Assembly: GCA_036374795.1 (NCBI GenBank)
Contig: DASUTC010000340.1
Span: 1 to 34,553, forward strand
Source of the DNA: Herpetosiphonaceae bacterium
GTDB taxonomy: Bacteria > Chloroflexota > Chloroflexia > Chloroflexales > Kallotenuaceae
Direction of reading: 5' to 3'
DNA length: 34,553 nt
Shown here piece after piece: positions 1 through 8,265 of the stretch. Within the stretch, counting starts at the first letter, position 1. Every line of letters starts with the position of its first letter. The notes under the pieces are model-generated. The model did not search any database, was not told the origin of the DNA, and was given only the letters and a program-made list of their open reading frames with translations. The position numbers and the translations under genes are program-made.

Positions 1-1135
1 CAAGCCAGCGGACAAGGGTCGTCTGATGATCGGCGATCCAGCGCGCCAGATTCTCCTTGCGCCGCGCCTGATCGAACCATGTCTGCGCGCCCGTGCTGCC
101 GTAGCGCTGCCACAGCACGACGACGCGGCGGAGCGTCAGGAATTGCCAGACCAGCGGCAGCAGCGCCAGCTCCGCGTGATCGATCGCGCAGCGCGTGCGG
201 TAGCCGTCGAGAAACGCCCGCATATGCCGCACATGAAAGCCCAGGCGGCTGCGCGCGAACGACGGCAGCGCGGTCGCCAGATCGGTCAGCCGCCAGTCCA
301 GACGAGCCAGCTCGAAATCCAGAATCACAATCGGCGCGTTGGGCTTGAAGAACAGGTTGTAGGGGCCGTAATCGCCATGAATGATCAGCCGGGGCAGTGC
401 CGCCGCGCTCAGTTGCCGGTCGAGGCTGAGCAAGCGCTGCTCTAGCCGGTCCGCATCAGCCGCAGCCGGAACCTCGCGCCGACACCGGTCGAGCGTCTCG
501 ATAAACCAGCCGATCTCACGCACGCGCTCGCCCGATCGCGACGTGAAGCCGTGCGGATGCTGGCCGTCGGGCATGAAGTCCTTGAGCGTGCTGTGCAGCG
601 TGCCGAGCGCCGTGCCCGATGCGGTGATATAGCGCTGCTTTTGCGCAGGCAGCAGGCAATACTGGTGATACTGAAAGTAGCCCTCAAGCACATCGAACAC
701 GGCATAGCAGGCTGCTCCCTGCTGAATCAGCGTGGCGCCATTCAGCGCCACGTTGACGCGCGGAGCCGGAACGTCGAGCCGCGCCAGGTGCCGCAAGATC
801 GAATGCTCATGGACGATCGCCGCCGGATCGACGGTGGCCTTGTAGCGCTTGAGCATTTTGGTGCCGCCAGCCGTGGGCACGATCACGCTGTCGCTGCGCC
901 CCGCGCCCGCCGGAGCCTGCGCCGCATCCTGAGATTGCCAGCCGTACGCCGCCAGGATCGTGTCGATCGTCGCCCGATCCAGCGCTGCGGATCGTCGCCG
1001 GGCAATCAGCTGCCGGTACAGCCGGTCGGGGCGTGGCAGGTAGTAGGCCGGGCTGGCCGGGAACACGGGCATCGCGCTGCCGCGTGCGTGCCGCTCATCG
1101 GAGCGAAGGCCGTCGGTTGTGTGCGAGCCGATCAT
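1..1135 (-). CDS. APH-family (aminoglycoside phosphotransferase/choline kinase-like) kinase, 3' end cut by window edge
   Basis: An open frame from an ATG at 1135 runs off the left edge (378 codons visible). Seen: the catalytic loop HGDYGPYN at residues 253-260 (Brenner-type HxDxxxxN) and the metal-binding DFE at 273-275, separated by a short strand as in the protein-kinase-like APH fold. The N-terminal lobe has a weak ATP-binding region (residues about 70-110). APH-fold enzymes phosphorylate small hydroxylated compounds such as sugars, choline or homoserine; the substrate here cannot be read from the sequence. It starts 2 bases after the stop of the kinase-like gene to its right and is therefore the next gene in the same operon, so a role in polysaccharide or sugar-phosphate metabolism is inferred rather than antibiotic resistance. 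No strong ribosome site is visible, suggesting translational coupling. Confidence 0.8.
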   Translation of the reverse strand, partial: MIGSHTTDGLRSDERHARGSAMPVFPASPAYYLPRPDRLYRQLIARRRSAALDRATIDTILAAYGWQSQDAAQAPAGAGRSDSVIVPTAGGTKMLKRYKATVDPAAIVHEHSILRHLARLDVPAPRVNVALNGATLIQQGAACYAVFDVLEGYFQYHQYCLLPAQKQRYITASGTALGTLHSTLKDFMPDGQHPHGFTSRSGERVREIGWFIETLDRCRREVPAAADADRLEQRLLSLDRQLSAAALPRLIIHGDYGPYNLFFKPNAPIVILDFELARLDWRLTDLATALPSFARSRLGFHVRHMRAFLDGYRTRCAIDHAELALLPLVWQFLTLRRVVVLWQRYGSTGAQTWFDQARRKENLARWIADHQTTLVRWL

Positions 1136-1137
1136 CG

Positions 1138-2667
1138 TTATAACAACTTCCACAAGGCCGCCTTGACGCGGAGGATCACCTCGTCGAGCGGCTGCTCGGC
1201 GTCGATGTGCGTGAGATCGCCGTCGGTCTGCGCGATCCGCTCGATCGCCGCACTTTTCGCCTCGATCGCCGCGCGCTGATGCGTCGGTTTGCGCTGTTGG
1301 GAAACGTCGGGGCTGACGTGCAGCGCAAAAAGGTGCTCCGGCGGCAGGATGTTGCGGTAGAGCGCTGCCTCGGCCTGTGCCAGCCCGTGCCCCACCGCGC
1401 CCAGATGTCCGTTGCCGGTGGCGGCGATGCGCGGCCCGTCGACGATCCGGCTGTCGAGCCGCACGGAGTCCAGGGGATAGCGATCGTAGATCACGATCGC
1501 GCCCTGCGCCGCGCTGCGCCGACCGTGCAGATAGCGCCGGTAGCGGTCGCGGCCATCGGCCAGGTAGCGAAGCTGCTCCAAGAACCGGCGCGGCCTGTCC
1601 GCCAGCCGCGTGATGCGGCTCTGCGGGCCGAAGACCCGCCGACAGCCGCCGGAGACGAGCTGCGCCAGACCCGTGAGCTGCTTCAGCGCGCGCGTGCGGC
1701 GCGACGGCTGGTTGCTGCCCATGTAATAGCTGCGAACGACCATCCGCCATGAGAGCCACGTGACGATCTGCTGGACGATCGTCGATTTGCCAGCGCCGTC
1801 CGCGCCGATAAAGGCGATCGTCATGCCGCCCGACGCCGGAGTTTTGCGCTTGTCGGGCACGCGCAGCAGCCGCGCCAGGATGCGATCGAGCGGCCACTGG
1901 CGCGATAGCATGACTCGGTAGTAGATCGCGCGGGCGCGGCGGCGGCTGTAGCGCTGGTAGGGTGCGAGATCGCGCCGGACCCGCGAGCGGAGCCGGTAGA
2001 GCGTCCAGCCCGCTCGCGGCGTGCGCTGGATCGTGTCGAGAAAATGAAAGATCAAATCCGACGAGATAAAGCTGGCATCCTGCTCCAGCCGATGCGCGAT
2101 CTGCGTCGGATTGGTCTGGTGGAGCAGCGACAGGCACTCGCCGAGGATCGCCCTGGGAATGCCGCTGGATCTGCCGAGCCGCAGCATGTCGCGCAGCACG
2201 TCGCGATCGCGGTATTTCAGCAGCGCCCGCAGCACCAGCACGATCAGCTCAAGCTCAGGCACGGGGATCGGTACGCCACGCCGCAGGTAGGTGTGCTCCA
2301 GAAACGGCTGCTCCAGCGGCAGGTAGTAGTTTTTGACGAACTGCTCGCCAAGCACCAGCCGGTAATGGATATGCAGATGGATCAGTCGGCCCGTGCTCGG
2401 ATCGAAGCCCAGATAGTCCTCGATCGCCGGAAACTGCCGATGAGGATGCGAGATAAACCGCTTGAAGTCGTGCCGATGCAGCAGCTCATAGAAGCGCTGG
2501 CTATCCTCGCGATCGACCAGCAGATCCAGATCGGTCTTGCCCGCCAGCGAATCGGCCAATCGGTGCGTGCTTTTCCAATGGCAATAGCGAATCCGCTCCT
2601 CGTTCAGATCATGGAACAAGGCGCTCACGACATGCAGCGCTGTCGAGGATTGGCCGATGGCGTTCAT
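1138..2667 (-). CDS. Two-domain protein: nucleotidyltransferase-like N-terminus plus thymidylate-kinase-like P-loop C-terminus
   Basis: Numbering from the GTG at 2676, residues 25-60 hold a YCHWKS stretch and KTDLDLLV, resembling the first strands and paired acidic residues of nucleotidyltransferase-fold proteins. Residues 286-299 hold a clean Walker A loop (GADGAGKST at 291-299) of the thymidylate kinase type, followed by a DRYPLDS stretch about 115 residues later like the TMK DR(Y/H) motif. True dTMP kinases are about 200 residues, so this about 509-residue protein is a fusion with a different role; the phosphate acceptor is unknown. The start chosen is ATG at 2667, because AAGGAG lies 8 bases upstream; the alternative GTG at 2676 would abut that site. 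The stop of the upstream sulfotransferase overlaps this ribosome site, so the two genes are co-transcribed. Function within the polysaccharide operon is not established. Confidence 0.8.
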   Translation of the reverse strand: MNAIGQSSTALHVVSALFHDLNEERIRYCHWKSTHRLADSLAGKTDLDLLVDREDSQRFYELLHRHDFKRFISHPHRQFPAIEDYLGFDPSTGRLIHLHIHYRLVLGEQFVKNYYLPLEQPFLEHTYLRRGVPIPVPELELIVLVLRALLKYRDRDVLRDMLRLGRSSGIPRAILGECLSLLHQTNPTQIAHRLEQDASFISSDLIFHFLDTIQRTPRAGWTLYRLRSRVRRDLAPYQRYSRRRARAIYYRVMLSRQWPLDRILARLLRVPDKRKTPASGGMTIAFIGADGAGKSTIVQQIVTWLSWRMVVRSYYMGSNQPSRRTRALKQLTGLAQLVSGGCRRVFGPQSRITRLADRPRRFLEQLRYLADGRDRYRRYLHGRRSAAQGAIVIYDRYPLDSVRLDSRIVDGPRIAATGNGHLGAVGHGLAQAEAALYRNILPPEHLFALHVSPDVSQQRKPTHQRAAIEAKSAAIERIAQTDGDLTHIDAEQPLDEVILRVKAALWKLL

Positions 2668-2679
2668 GCGCTTCACTCC

Positions 2680-3657
2680 TTACCGATCGCCTGTGCGCGG
2701 AACTGCCGCAAGCTCATTGACGTAGCCGAATCGCTTGAGATAGGGCCGAAACCAGAACCGAAACCAGGCGTTGCTCCACGGCGCGATATAGTCGCGCCAG
2801 CGATCGGCGGCGTGGGCGTCGAACCCGGCCCGGCCCGCCTCGAAGCCCTGGCTGACGACCACCTGCTGGAGCATAGCCTCCTGAAAATCGACGCCGAGAA
2901 ACTCGCAGACTCGCCTGATCTGCCCCTCCGGGTTGCGCACCAGATCTTCAAACCTGAGCACAAAGTAGCGGCGGGGATAGCGCTGCTGGTAGATCCGGCA
3001 GCGCAGGACGCTCTCGAACCAGACCAGCGTGGTCTGCAAGAGGATGTAGAGCTTGAAGAGCTGCGGCAGGTGCTTCAACTGCCTGTAGGGCGTTGTCACC
3101 GGCGCTTTGCTGCGTCTGCGCAGCTCGGAGACGAAGATCGCGCGCGGATCGCGCAGCATATGAATCACGCGGCCCTCAGGAAACCATTGCAGCAGCGTCG
3201 GCACATAGCGCACATGGGCCGGTGTTTTCTCTCCGGCAATGCGCCTGCCCTTGCGCTCGGCGTAGAGTTGCAGCATCGTCATGAACAGCGCGCGCTCGCT
3301 GCGATCGGATGCCAGGATGCGCTGGAGCAACTCGTCGTGGTCGACATGCTTCAAGATCCAGCGCCACTGCGAGCTAATGCCCCGATACTTTGAGCCCCGG
3401 GCAAAACCGTCGGAGTAGATATAGCCGACCAGCCTGCGAACGTTGTTGTCGTCGGCTAGATCGCCGAATTTGCGAAACTTGTGCCGCGCGCCCTCCGACG
3501 GGATCAGATGCCCAAGAAAATGCGTCTCCCGGCAGATCGCGATCTGATCGGAGGTGTTGAGCGTTACGCGCATCAGGCTGGTTCCGCTACGGCTCACCCC
3601 GACGATGAAGATAAACGGCGTGGTGGCTGCTTCGTCTGGACGACTGTCTTGAGTCAT
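2680..3657 (-). CDS. PAPS-dependent sulfotransferase (1)
   Basis: A 325-residue protein of the sulfotransferase family (P-loop-like fold), predicted cytoplasmic, transferring sulfate from PAPS to a hydroxyl or amine. Seen: the 5'-phosphosulfate loop VGVSRSGTSL at residues 19-28, GEKTP at 142-146, and the 3'-phosphate-binding strand and helix HMLRDPRAIFVSELR at about 166-180. The C-terminal part has the RFEDL stretch common in this family. The ATG at 3657 is preceded 8 bases upstream by GGAGG lying inside the end of the previous gene, so translation is coupled. It is one of four sulfotransferases in the operon that also makes PAPS (ATP sulfurylase and APS kinase at 22.3-25.6 kb). The likely acceptor is the polysaccharide or its lipid-linked repeat unit; this is inferred from context. 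Confidence 0.88.
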   Translation of the reverse strand: MTQDSRPDEAATTPFIFIVGVSRSGTSLMRVTLNTSDQIAICRETHFLGHLIPSEGARHKFRKFGDLADDNNVRRLVGYIYSDGFARGSKYRGISSQWRWILKHVDHDELLQRILASDRSERALFMTMLQLYAERKGRRIAGEKTPAHVRYVPTLLQWFPEGRVIHMLRDPRAIFVSELRRRSKAPVTTPYRQLKHLPQLFKLYILLQTTLVWFESVLRCRIYQQRYPRRYFVLRFEDLVRNPEGQIRRVCEFLGVDFQEAMLQQVVVSQGFEAGRAGFDAHAADRWRDYIAPWSNAWFRFWFRPYLKRFGYVNELAAVPRTGDR

Positions 3658-3658
3658 A

Positions 3659-4609
3659 TCAGCATCCTCCGGGTGGTGTGACCGCCGCTGCCGCTATCTC
3701 GTCGCATGCCTGGTTTACGTCCTCGTCGTCATAGGCATAGCCCGCCAGGAAATCGAACTGCTCGATCTTGCGCCTGACCAGATCGATCGACGCATCGCTC
3801 CACGCGACGCTGTAGCGGCTTTTGGGCACCGCCGCGTACAGGATGCCTGCGCAGACCTGCACGTACTCCTCCGGCGCGTCGATGCCGAGGAAGGCGCAGA
3901 GGGCGCGCAGCGTGTTGCCGGGCTGGACGATCAGGTCTTCTTGCCGGACCGTCAGCAGCTTTGCGCTGTCGAGGCCGCTCCTGATCGCGGCGAGCGCGCT
4001 GCAATTCTGGAAATACTGCGTTATCGCGTTCTCGAACGTGCGACCGCCCCGCAGCATCAGGGTGCTGATGTTGTCGTATGGGTTGCGGATCACATGGATC
4101 AGCTTGACATCGATGCCCGCCATGCAGCGCTCCAGCCGATGCAGCAGCGCCGGATTGCTTGCGAAGCGCTGCGTGGACTTGCCCGCTTTGCTGTCGCCGA
4201 TCACCTTGAGCGTGCTGAAGCGTCCCTGCCACTGGCCGGGAACCGCGTACGAGTAGCGCTTACCGTTGCGGCCTCCCTTGGTGCGGCCTTTCCTGGCCTG
4301 CTTCCGCGACCGTTCCAGCAGCAGGTGGAAGATCTGCTCGCGACGGAAGCCCGCCGCGACATAGCGCAGCGCGTCGACCTCGTCGGGCAGGATAACGTTG
4401 GGATGTGCATCGAGGAGCGCGCCCATGATGCTGTGTCCGCTGCGCGCATGGCCGATGAACATGCAGTAGGTGGCGATCGTCTGGAATGACGCTCGCTCGC
4501 TGCGCGCGCGATAGTACGATGTGACATAATCGCGGGCTATGCGCGCATATTGCGAGATAGTTTCGCCGGAGCCGCGCTGGTCCCTGGTAGGTGCGTGCAT
4601 CGGTTGCAT
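3659..4609 (-). CDS. PAPS-dependent sulfotransferase (2)
   Basis: About 316 residues. Seen: a 5'-phosphosulfate loop variant FIGHARSGHSIMGALL at residues 51-66 (the usual RSGT replaced by RSGH) and the 3'-phosphate-binding stretch IHVIRNPYDNISTL at 171-184. These two motifs in this order and spacing define the sulfotransferase fold. The frame is open up to an ATG at 4684, but the extra 25 residues would be translated from a 7-base repeat tract. The ATG at 4609 has GGAGA just upstream and is taken as the start. The stop TGA lies one base before the ATG of the next sulfotransferase. The Thr-to-His change in the loop is unusual and could alter catalysis or substrate, but the rest of the binding site looks intact. 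Confidence 0.82.
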   Translation of the reverse strand: MQPMHAPTRDQRGSGETISQYARIARDYVTSYYRARSERASFQTIATYCMFIGHARSGHSIMGALLDAHPNVILPDEVDALRYVAAGFRREQIFHLLLERSRKQARKGRTKGGRNGKRYSYAVPGQWQGRFSTLKVIGDSKAGKSTQRFASNPALLHRLERCMAGIDVKLIHVIRNPYDNISTLMLRGGRTFENAITQYFQNCSALAAIRSGLDSAKLLTVRQEDLIVQPGNTLRALCAFLGIDAPEEYVQVCAGILYAAVPKSRYSVAWSDASIDLVRRKIEQFDFLAGYAYDDEDVNQACDEIAAAAVTPPGGC

Positions 4610-4623
4610 CGTCTCTCCGTTCT

Positions 4624-4682
4624 GAGTTTCAAGTTTCGAGCTGCCTGTTCGTCGCACTGTGAGCTGTGAGCTTTGAACGTTC
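4624..4682. repeat. Degenerate 7-base tandem repeats in the gap between HlyD-like and sulfotransferase genes
   Basis: The plus strand reads as successive heptads: agtttca, agtttcg, agctgcc, tgttcgt, cgcactg, tgagctg, tgagctt, tgaacgt. The left part uses TTTCAAG-type units and the right part the complementary GCTTTGAAC-type units, so the tract could fold back on itself. It is AT-richer than the flanking genes. The same design is seen at 10993-11078 and 22209-22276. Confidence 0.65.
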
Positions 4683-5796
4683 ATCGCGTGCCGATAGCCA
4701 CCGTCGCGGTCATATTCCAGCGTACGCGCTCGTCCTGCTGGTCGGGCGTGATGATCACCGTGTAGGCGCTGACGGTCGCGGGCGGATCGTCGGTCGCGAC
4801 GGGCTTAATACGTGCGACTTTGCCCGTGAGTGTGACATTAGGGAGGGCATCGAAGGTAATCGTGGCCGGATCGCCCTCGTGGATCTGCACCACGCTCAGA
4901 TCGGCCAGGCCGCTGGCCTCAATCTGCCAGGCAGAGATATCGGCGACGACGATTGCGAAGCCGTTAGCGCGCGGCACTTCGCCGGCTTTGACGCTGACAT
5001 CGATCACGGTACCGTCGATCGGCGAGCGGAGCGCAGCCAGATCGAGCGCGAGTTGCTCGCGCTTGAGCGTGGCCTCAGCCTGCTGAATCTTGGCCTGGGC
5101 CGTAGCGAGCGTGGCGGCTCTGGCGCTATTGGCTGCCTCGGTGGCGGCGGTGTACTTCTCCTGCCTGGTGTCGGCATTGACCTTGAGCGCGGTGGCAGCC
5201 TGAAGCAGCGTCTGAGCGCTGGATTCGAGCAATGCTGCGGTGGTTGTCCTGCCCTCGGCTCTGGCCTGGGCCGCGTCGGCGCGCAGCTTGCTCGCGTCGG
5301 CCTCCGCGCGCAGCGTGGCCGCTTCCGCTTCAGCCTGGATCGTGGCGATCTCGGCCTCCGCGCGCAGCGTGGCCGTGCTGGCATCGGACTCGATCTGGGT
5401 GTACTCGGCCCGCGCCTGTGCCAGAACAGCCTGCGCGTTCTCAACCCGAAGCTGAAGGTCGCGCGTGTCGAGATGGGCCAGCGCGTCGCCCTGCTTCACG
5501 GTATCGCCTTCGTGGACCAGCACATCCTGTACAAGCACGCCATCGCCGATCCCTCGGTTCGGGAAGCTGAGCTGCACGCTTTGCACCGGCACGACCAGCG
5601 CCTTGGTTTCGATCGCCGCCTCGCTGCTGCTGACGTTTTCGGGTGGGGCATCTTCGCCAGGCTGTGCGGTGCTGGGCGGCGCTACCTGTCCCGTCGATGG
5701 CCGAGCATCCGTCTGTTGCGCGTTCAGCACGATGACTGTCGCCGCTGAAAGGATCAGCACCATGATCCAGCCGACGATGAAGATAAGCTTACGCAT
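4681..5796 (-). CDS. HlyD/RND-type membrane-fusion (adaptor) protein
   Basis: A 371-residue protein with one N-terminal membrane segment (residues 4-25), then a Pro/Ser-rich linker (26-60), a split biotinyl-lipoyl-like domain (about 85-118 and 252-290, with the RSPIDGTV signature at 257-264), a long Ala/Glu-rich coiled-coil hairpin between them (about 113-250) and a C-terminal beta-barrel. The coiled coil contains a short internal repeat of TLRAEAE/TIQAEAE/TLRAEAD/KLRADAA units at 143-176, a sign of recent expansion. Such adaptors couple inner-membrane pumps (ABC, MFS or RND) to further envelope components. No pump or TolC partner lies next to it here; it could serve polymer export with a partner outside the window. 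GAGG 6 bases before the ATG supports the start. Confidence 0.87.
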   Translation of the reverse strand: MRKLIFIVGWIMVLILSAATVIVLNAQQTDARPSTGQVAPPSTAQPGEDAPPENVSSSEAAIETKALVVPVQSVQLSFPNRGIGDGVLVQDVLVHEGDTVKQGDALAHLDTRDLQLRVENAQAVLAQARAEYTQIESDASTATLRAEAEIATIQAEAEAATLRAEADASKLRADAAQARAEGRTTTAALLESSAQTLLQAATALKVNADTRQEKYTAATEAANSARAATLATAQAKIQQAEATLKREQLALDLAALRSPIDGTVIDVSVKAGEVPRANGFAIVVADISAWQIEASGLADLSVVQIHEGDPATITFDALPNVTLTGKVARIKPVATDDPPATVSAYTVIITPDQQDERVRWNMTATVAIGTR

Positions 5797-5878
5797 AGCG
5801 AACCTCGCGCATCGAGCAGCCCCGTCGTATCGATCTGGTGGCGCATGGGTTTACCGATAATCCCAGATTCTTCATAGC

Positions 5879-6691
5879 TCAACTCCCAAATCCATCGACC
5901 TGCATGACCGCAGCAACCTCGGCGAGATCCGCAGGTCTGTGCCGCTCGACGTAGGCCAGCAGCTCGGCTTTGCGCTCGAAGACATGCGGCGCGCAGTAGC
6001 GGCTGGACAGAAACGCAAAGTACGCTTTGGCGTCGATCGGTAGGCTTCGCGCCAGCAGCGCTGTGCTATCGAACGGGCTAAACTCGCGAAAGCATTTCAC
6101 CCGCACATACTCGGACGGAAGAACGGTATAGCCCAGGGTCATCAAGAGCGCCAGCCGGTGGCAGCCATCGGCCAGGAAGTAGCGCCCTGCGACGTGCTTG
6201 CCGGTCGGCGGACCCTGCCTGTCGGTCGTCGGCGGCAGCAGGCGCTCTGCGGTTTTCAGGATGATCGGAAACTGGGGTTGAAAGCCGTGAGCCGTCACGT
6301 CCTCGTAGAGCCGTGCCGCGCGTCGCACGCGGCTGATAAACTCCTGCTCCAGCGCCGCCGCGTCGCCCAGCAAGTGCGGCTTGCAGCGGATCGCCTCCGA
6401 GGTCATGAACCAGCGATAGTACGATCCCTGCCTAACTTCCGCGACAAAGGCATCGAAATCGGCGGCGTACCGGTCGCGCTGCGCCGCATAGAACGTCAGA
6501 AAATCACGGCGGATCAGAACATCGTAGCGCAGCGGGCTGACCAGCGCGGCAATATCGATCCCGCTCGCCAGCTCCGGCGCTGCTATCCAGTACCAGTAGT
6601 TGCCGATGCGCGCCACTCTGCGCACGTTGTTGACGACGCTGCTCATGGTTTTCCGCAGATGCAGCCTGCGCGCGGGTCGGATCGCGCTCAT
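5879..6691 (-). CDS. Uncharacterised protein with a ParB/sulfiredoxin-like motif
   Basis: About 270 residues, no membrane segment or signal peptide. The only recognisable piece is YFLADGCHRLALLMTLGY at residues 171-188, which resembles the DGxHR-hydrophobic-G signature of the ParB/sulfiredoxin-like fold (nucleotide-binding proteins that in some families act as kinases or nucleases). The frame is open far upstream, but the ATG at 6691 overlaps the stop of the polymerase gene by four bases (ATGA), the same arrangement used throughout this operon, so this start is preferred. Tyr/Trp/Arg-rich stretches (residues 27-36 and 89-95) are conserved-looking but unassigned. Its place between a Wzy-like gene and an HlyD-like adaptor suggests a role in polymer assembly or modification; no activity can be claimed. 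Confidence 0.75.
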   Translation of the reverse strand: MSAIRPARRLHLRKTMSSVVNNVRRVARIGNYWYWIAAPELASGIDIAALVSPLRYDVLIRRDFLTFYAAQRDRYAADFDAFVAEVRQGSYYRWFMTSEAIRCKPHLLGDAAALEQEFISRVRRAARLYEDVTAHGFQPQFPIILKTAERLLPPTTDRQGPPTGKHVAGRYFLADGCHRLALLMTLGYTVLPSEYVRVKCFREFSPFDSTALLARSLPIDAKAYFAFLSSRYCAPHVFERKAELLAYVERHRPADLAEVAAVMQVDGFGS

Positions 6692-8265
6692 CGCTTCGGC
6701 CCTTTCGATCGACGCATGTCGTGCGCGTACTCGTGCTGCTCGATCAAACCCGGCGGCGTTGCGCGCTCGACAGCCAGCGCTCGGCGTGGCTGCCGCGTCC
6801 AGCGCGGCGGCCCAATATCGCCTGGCGCGAGATGCGTCGAGATCAGGCTGGCGATCAGCCCCAGCGCCAGCCACCAGATCGTCGTGCCGAACAGGTTGGA
6901 CTGGATCATGTCCATGAAATTGCTCACCGTGAAGTGATCGAGCAGCAGCAGCCACAGCAGCACGAGCAGGTGCCAGCTCAGAAAGCCGTGGCCCGGCAAG
7001 CGATGCCATACTTTGCGGCTGAGAAGCAGCCACCAGACTACTGGGAGCATGTACAAGACGAGACTAACTGCGCCCATCTCGGCGATGAATAGCAGATAGG
7101 TGTTGTGCGAGGTCTGCTCCTCGCGCACCGCCAGATCGGCCACGCGGGTCTTGAACTGCTCGTCGTATAGGTCGTAGGTGTCAAAGCCCCAGCCCAGCCA
7201 CGGCCTGCGCTCGATCATATTGATCGAGGTCGCAGCACCCAGCACCCGGCCTTTCGCCGTATCTTGATCACCCAGTCGCTCGGTCGCCCACGACATCTCC
7301 TGCGCGAGCACAACGCTGATCACCGGCAGCCCGATCAGCGCGACCACGATCGTCCAGCGGCGCATGGTCGCGGGATAGACCAAGAGCAGCCCCAGCCAGA
7401 CCAGCAGAGCGCCGAGCCAGCTTCCGCGCGAGAACGAGAAAAAAACGCCCAGATAGGCCAGCCCAAGCATCGCCAGCGTCAGCACGCGCCGGCCACGCGA
7501 GCGGCTCTGCATTCCGTACTGCAAGAGCAGCAGCGCCAGAAAGAGCAGCGTGCTGGTATAGACCGCCGGATTGCCGAAGGTGCCGACGGTGCGCTCGCCA
7601 ATGCGGTTGAGCCAGTGCTCCGGCAGCGTTTGCGGCACGAACCAGCCGAGCAGCCCGATGATTGCTTCGACGACGATGGTGATCGAGCCAGCCCAGGCCA
7701 GGCGGCTGAGATCGCGCGTGGTCGGCGCGATCAGTCGTACCAGCCAGTACATGCACAGCGGCACGAAAAGCCGATCGTAGAAGCGCACGAGCGTCTGCGC
7801 GGGCCTGGGCGTCAGCAGCATGATGTTGGCGATGGCTAGCAGCACAAAGATCAGCATGAACAGCTCAGCCCGTCCGAAGCGCACCGGCTCGCGCTGACGC
7901 AGGCCCAGCCAATCGCCAAGGATCACGATCGCCAGCGCGCCTGGGATCATCGCGCGGTGCAGCAGCCAGTACATGATCCTGAACGAGGGCGTCGGCGTGA
8001 TCACGAAGTACGGAAAGATCACAATCCAGAGGATCACCGCCACGAACGGATAGCGCAGGAAGAGGATCGCGGCGGGCACGATCGCGCCGAGCGGCACCAG
8101 GAAGATCCACTGTCCGCCGACGATCAGCAGCGCGGCGACGAGGCCGAAGCTCACGCCCAGGAGCGCCGGTAGCCAGTCGGGCAGCGCCGCGCCGGGATGC
8201 AGCGCACTGCGCGGGCCGTGGCCGAAGATCGATCTGCGGATCAGAGATAGGCGTGACGCTACCAC
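6688..8265 (-). CDS. Wzy/O-antigen-ligase-like membrane polymerase
   Basis: About 525 residues with 10-12 predicted membrane segments. The signature loop SHNTYLLFIAEMG (from residue 386) before a hydrophobic helix matches the O-antigen ligase/polymerase (Wzy_C/RfaL-type) family, which joins undecaprenyl-linked repeat units or transfers the polymer to an acceptor on the outer face of the membrane. The frame extends upstream without an ATG, but that part is only the shadow of the sulfotransferase gene. A GTG at 8265 has AAGGAG 6 bases upstream and overlaps the end of that gene by 7 bases, so it is the likely start. The C-terminus has about 50 polar, Arg-rich residues. With the Wzx flippase, Wzz-like protein and sugar transferase it completes a Wzx/Wzy-type pathway. 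Polymerase versus ligase cannot be decided from sequence. Confidence 0.86.
   Translation of the reverse strand: MVASRLSLIRRSIFGHGPRSALHPGAALPDWLPALLGVSFGLVAALLIVGGQWIFLVPLGAIVPAAILFLRYPFVAVILWIVIFPYFVITPTPSFRIMYWLLHRAMIPGALAIVILGDWLGLRQREPVRFGRAELFMLIFVLLAIANIMLLTPRPAQTLVRFYDRLFVPLCMYWLVRLIAPTTRDLSRLAWAGSITIVVEAIIGLLGWFVPQTLPEHWLNRIGERTVGTFGNPAVYTSTLLFLALLLLQYGMQSRSRGRRVLTLAMLGLAYLGVFFSFSRGSWLGALLVWLGLLLVYPATMRRWTIVVALIGLPVISVVLAQEMSWATERLGDQDTAKGRVLGAATSINMIERRPWLGWGFDTYDLYDEQFKTRVADLAVREEQTSHNTYLLFIAEMGAVSLVLYMLPVVWWLLLSRKVWHRLPGHGFLSWHLLVLLWLLLLDHFTVSNFMDMIQSNLFGTTIWWLALGLIASLISTHLAPGDIGPPRWTRQPRRALAVERATPPGLIEQHEYAHDMRRSKGPKR

Noticed and set aside
2668-2676. GTG at 2676 as start of the NTase-TMK-like gene
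   Set aside because: The AAGGAG site directly abuts this codon; ATG at 2667 has an 8-base spacing and is favoured.
2044-3393. Long plus-strand frame of 449 codons
   Set aside because: Composition (Arg, Gln, Ala, Asp rich) is that of an antisense shadow of two well-supported minus-strand genes, with no motif.
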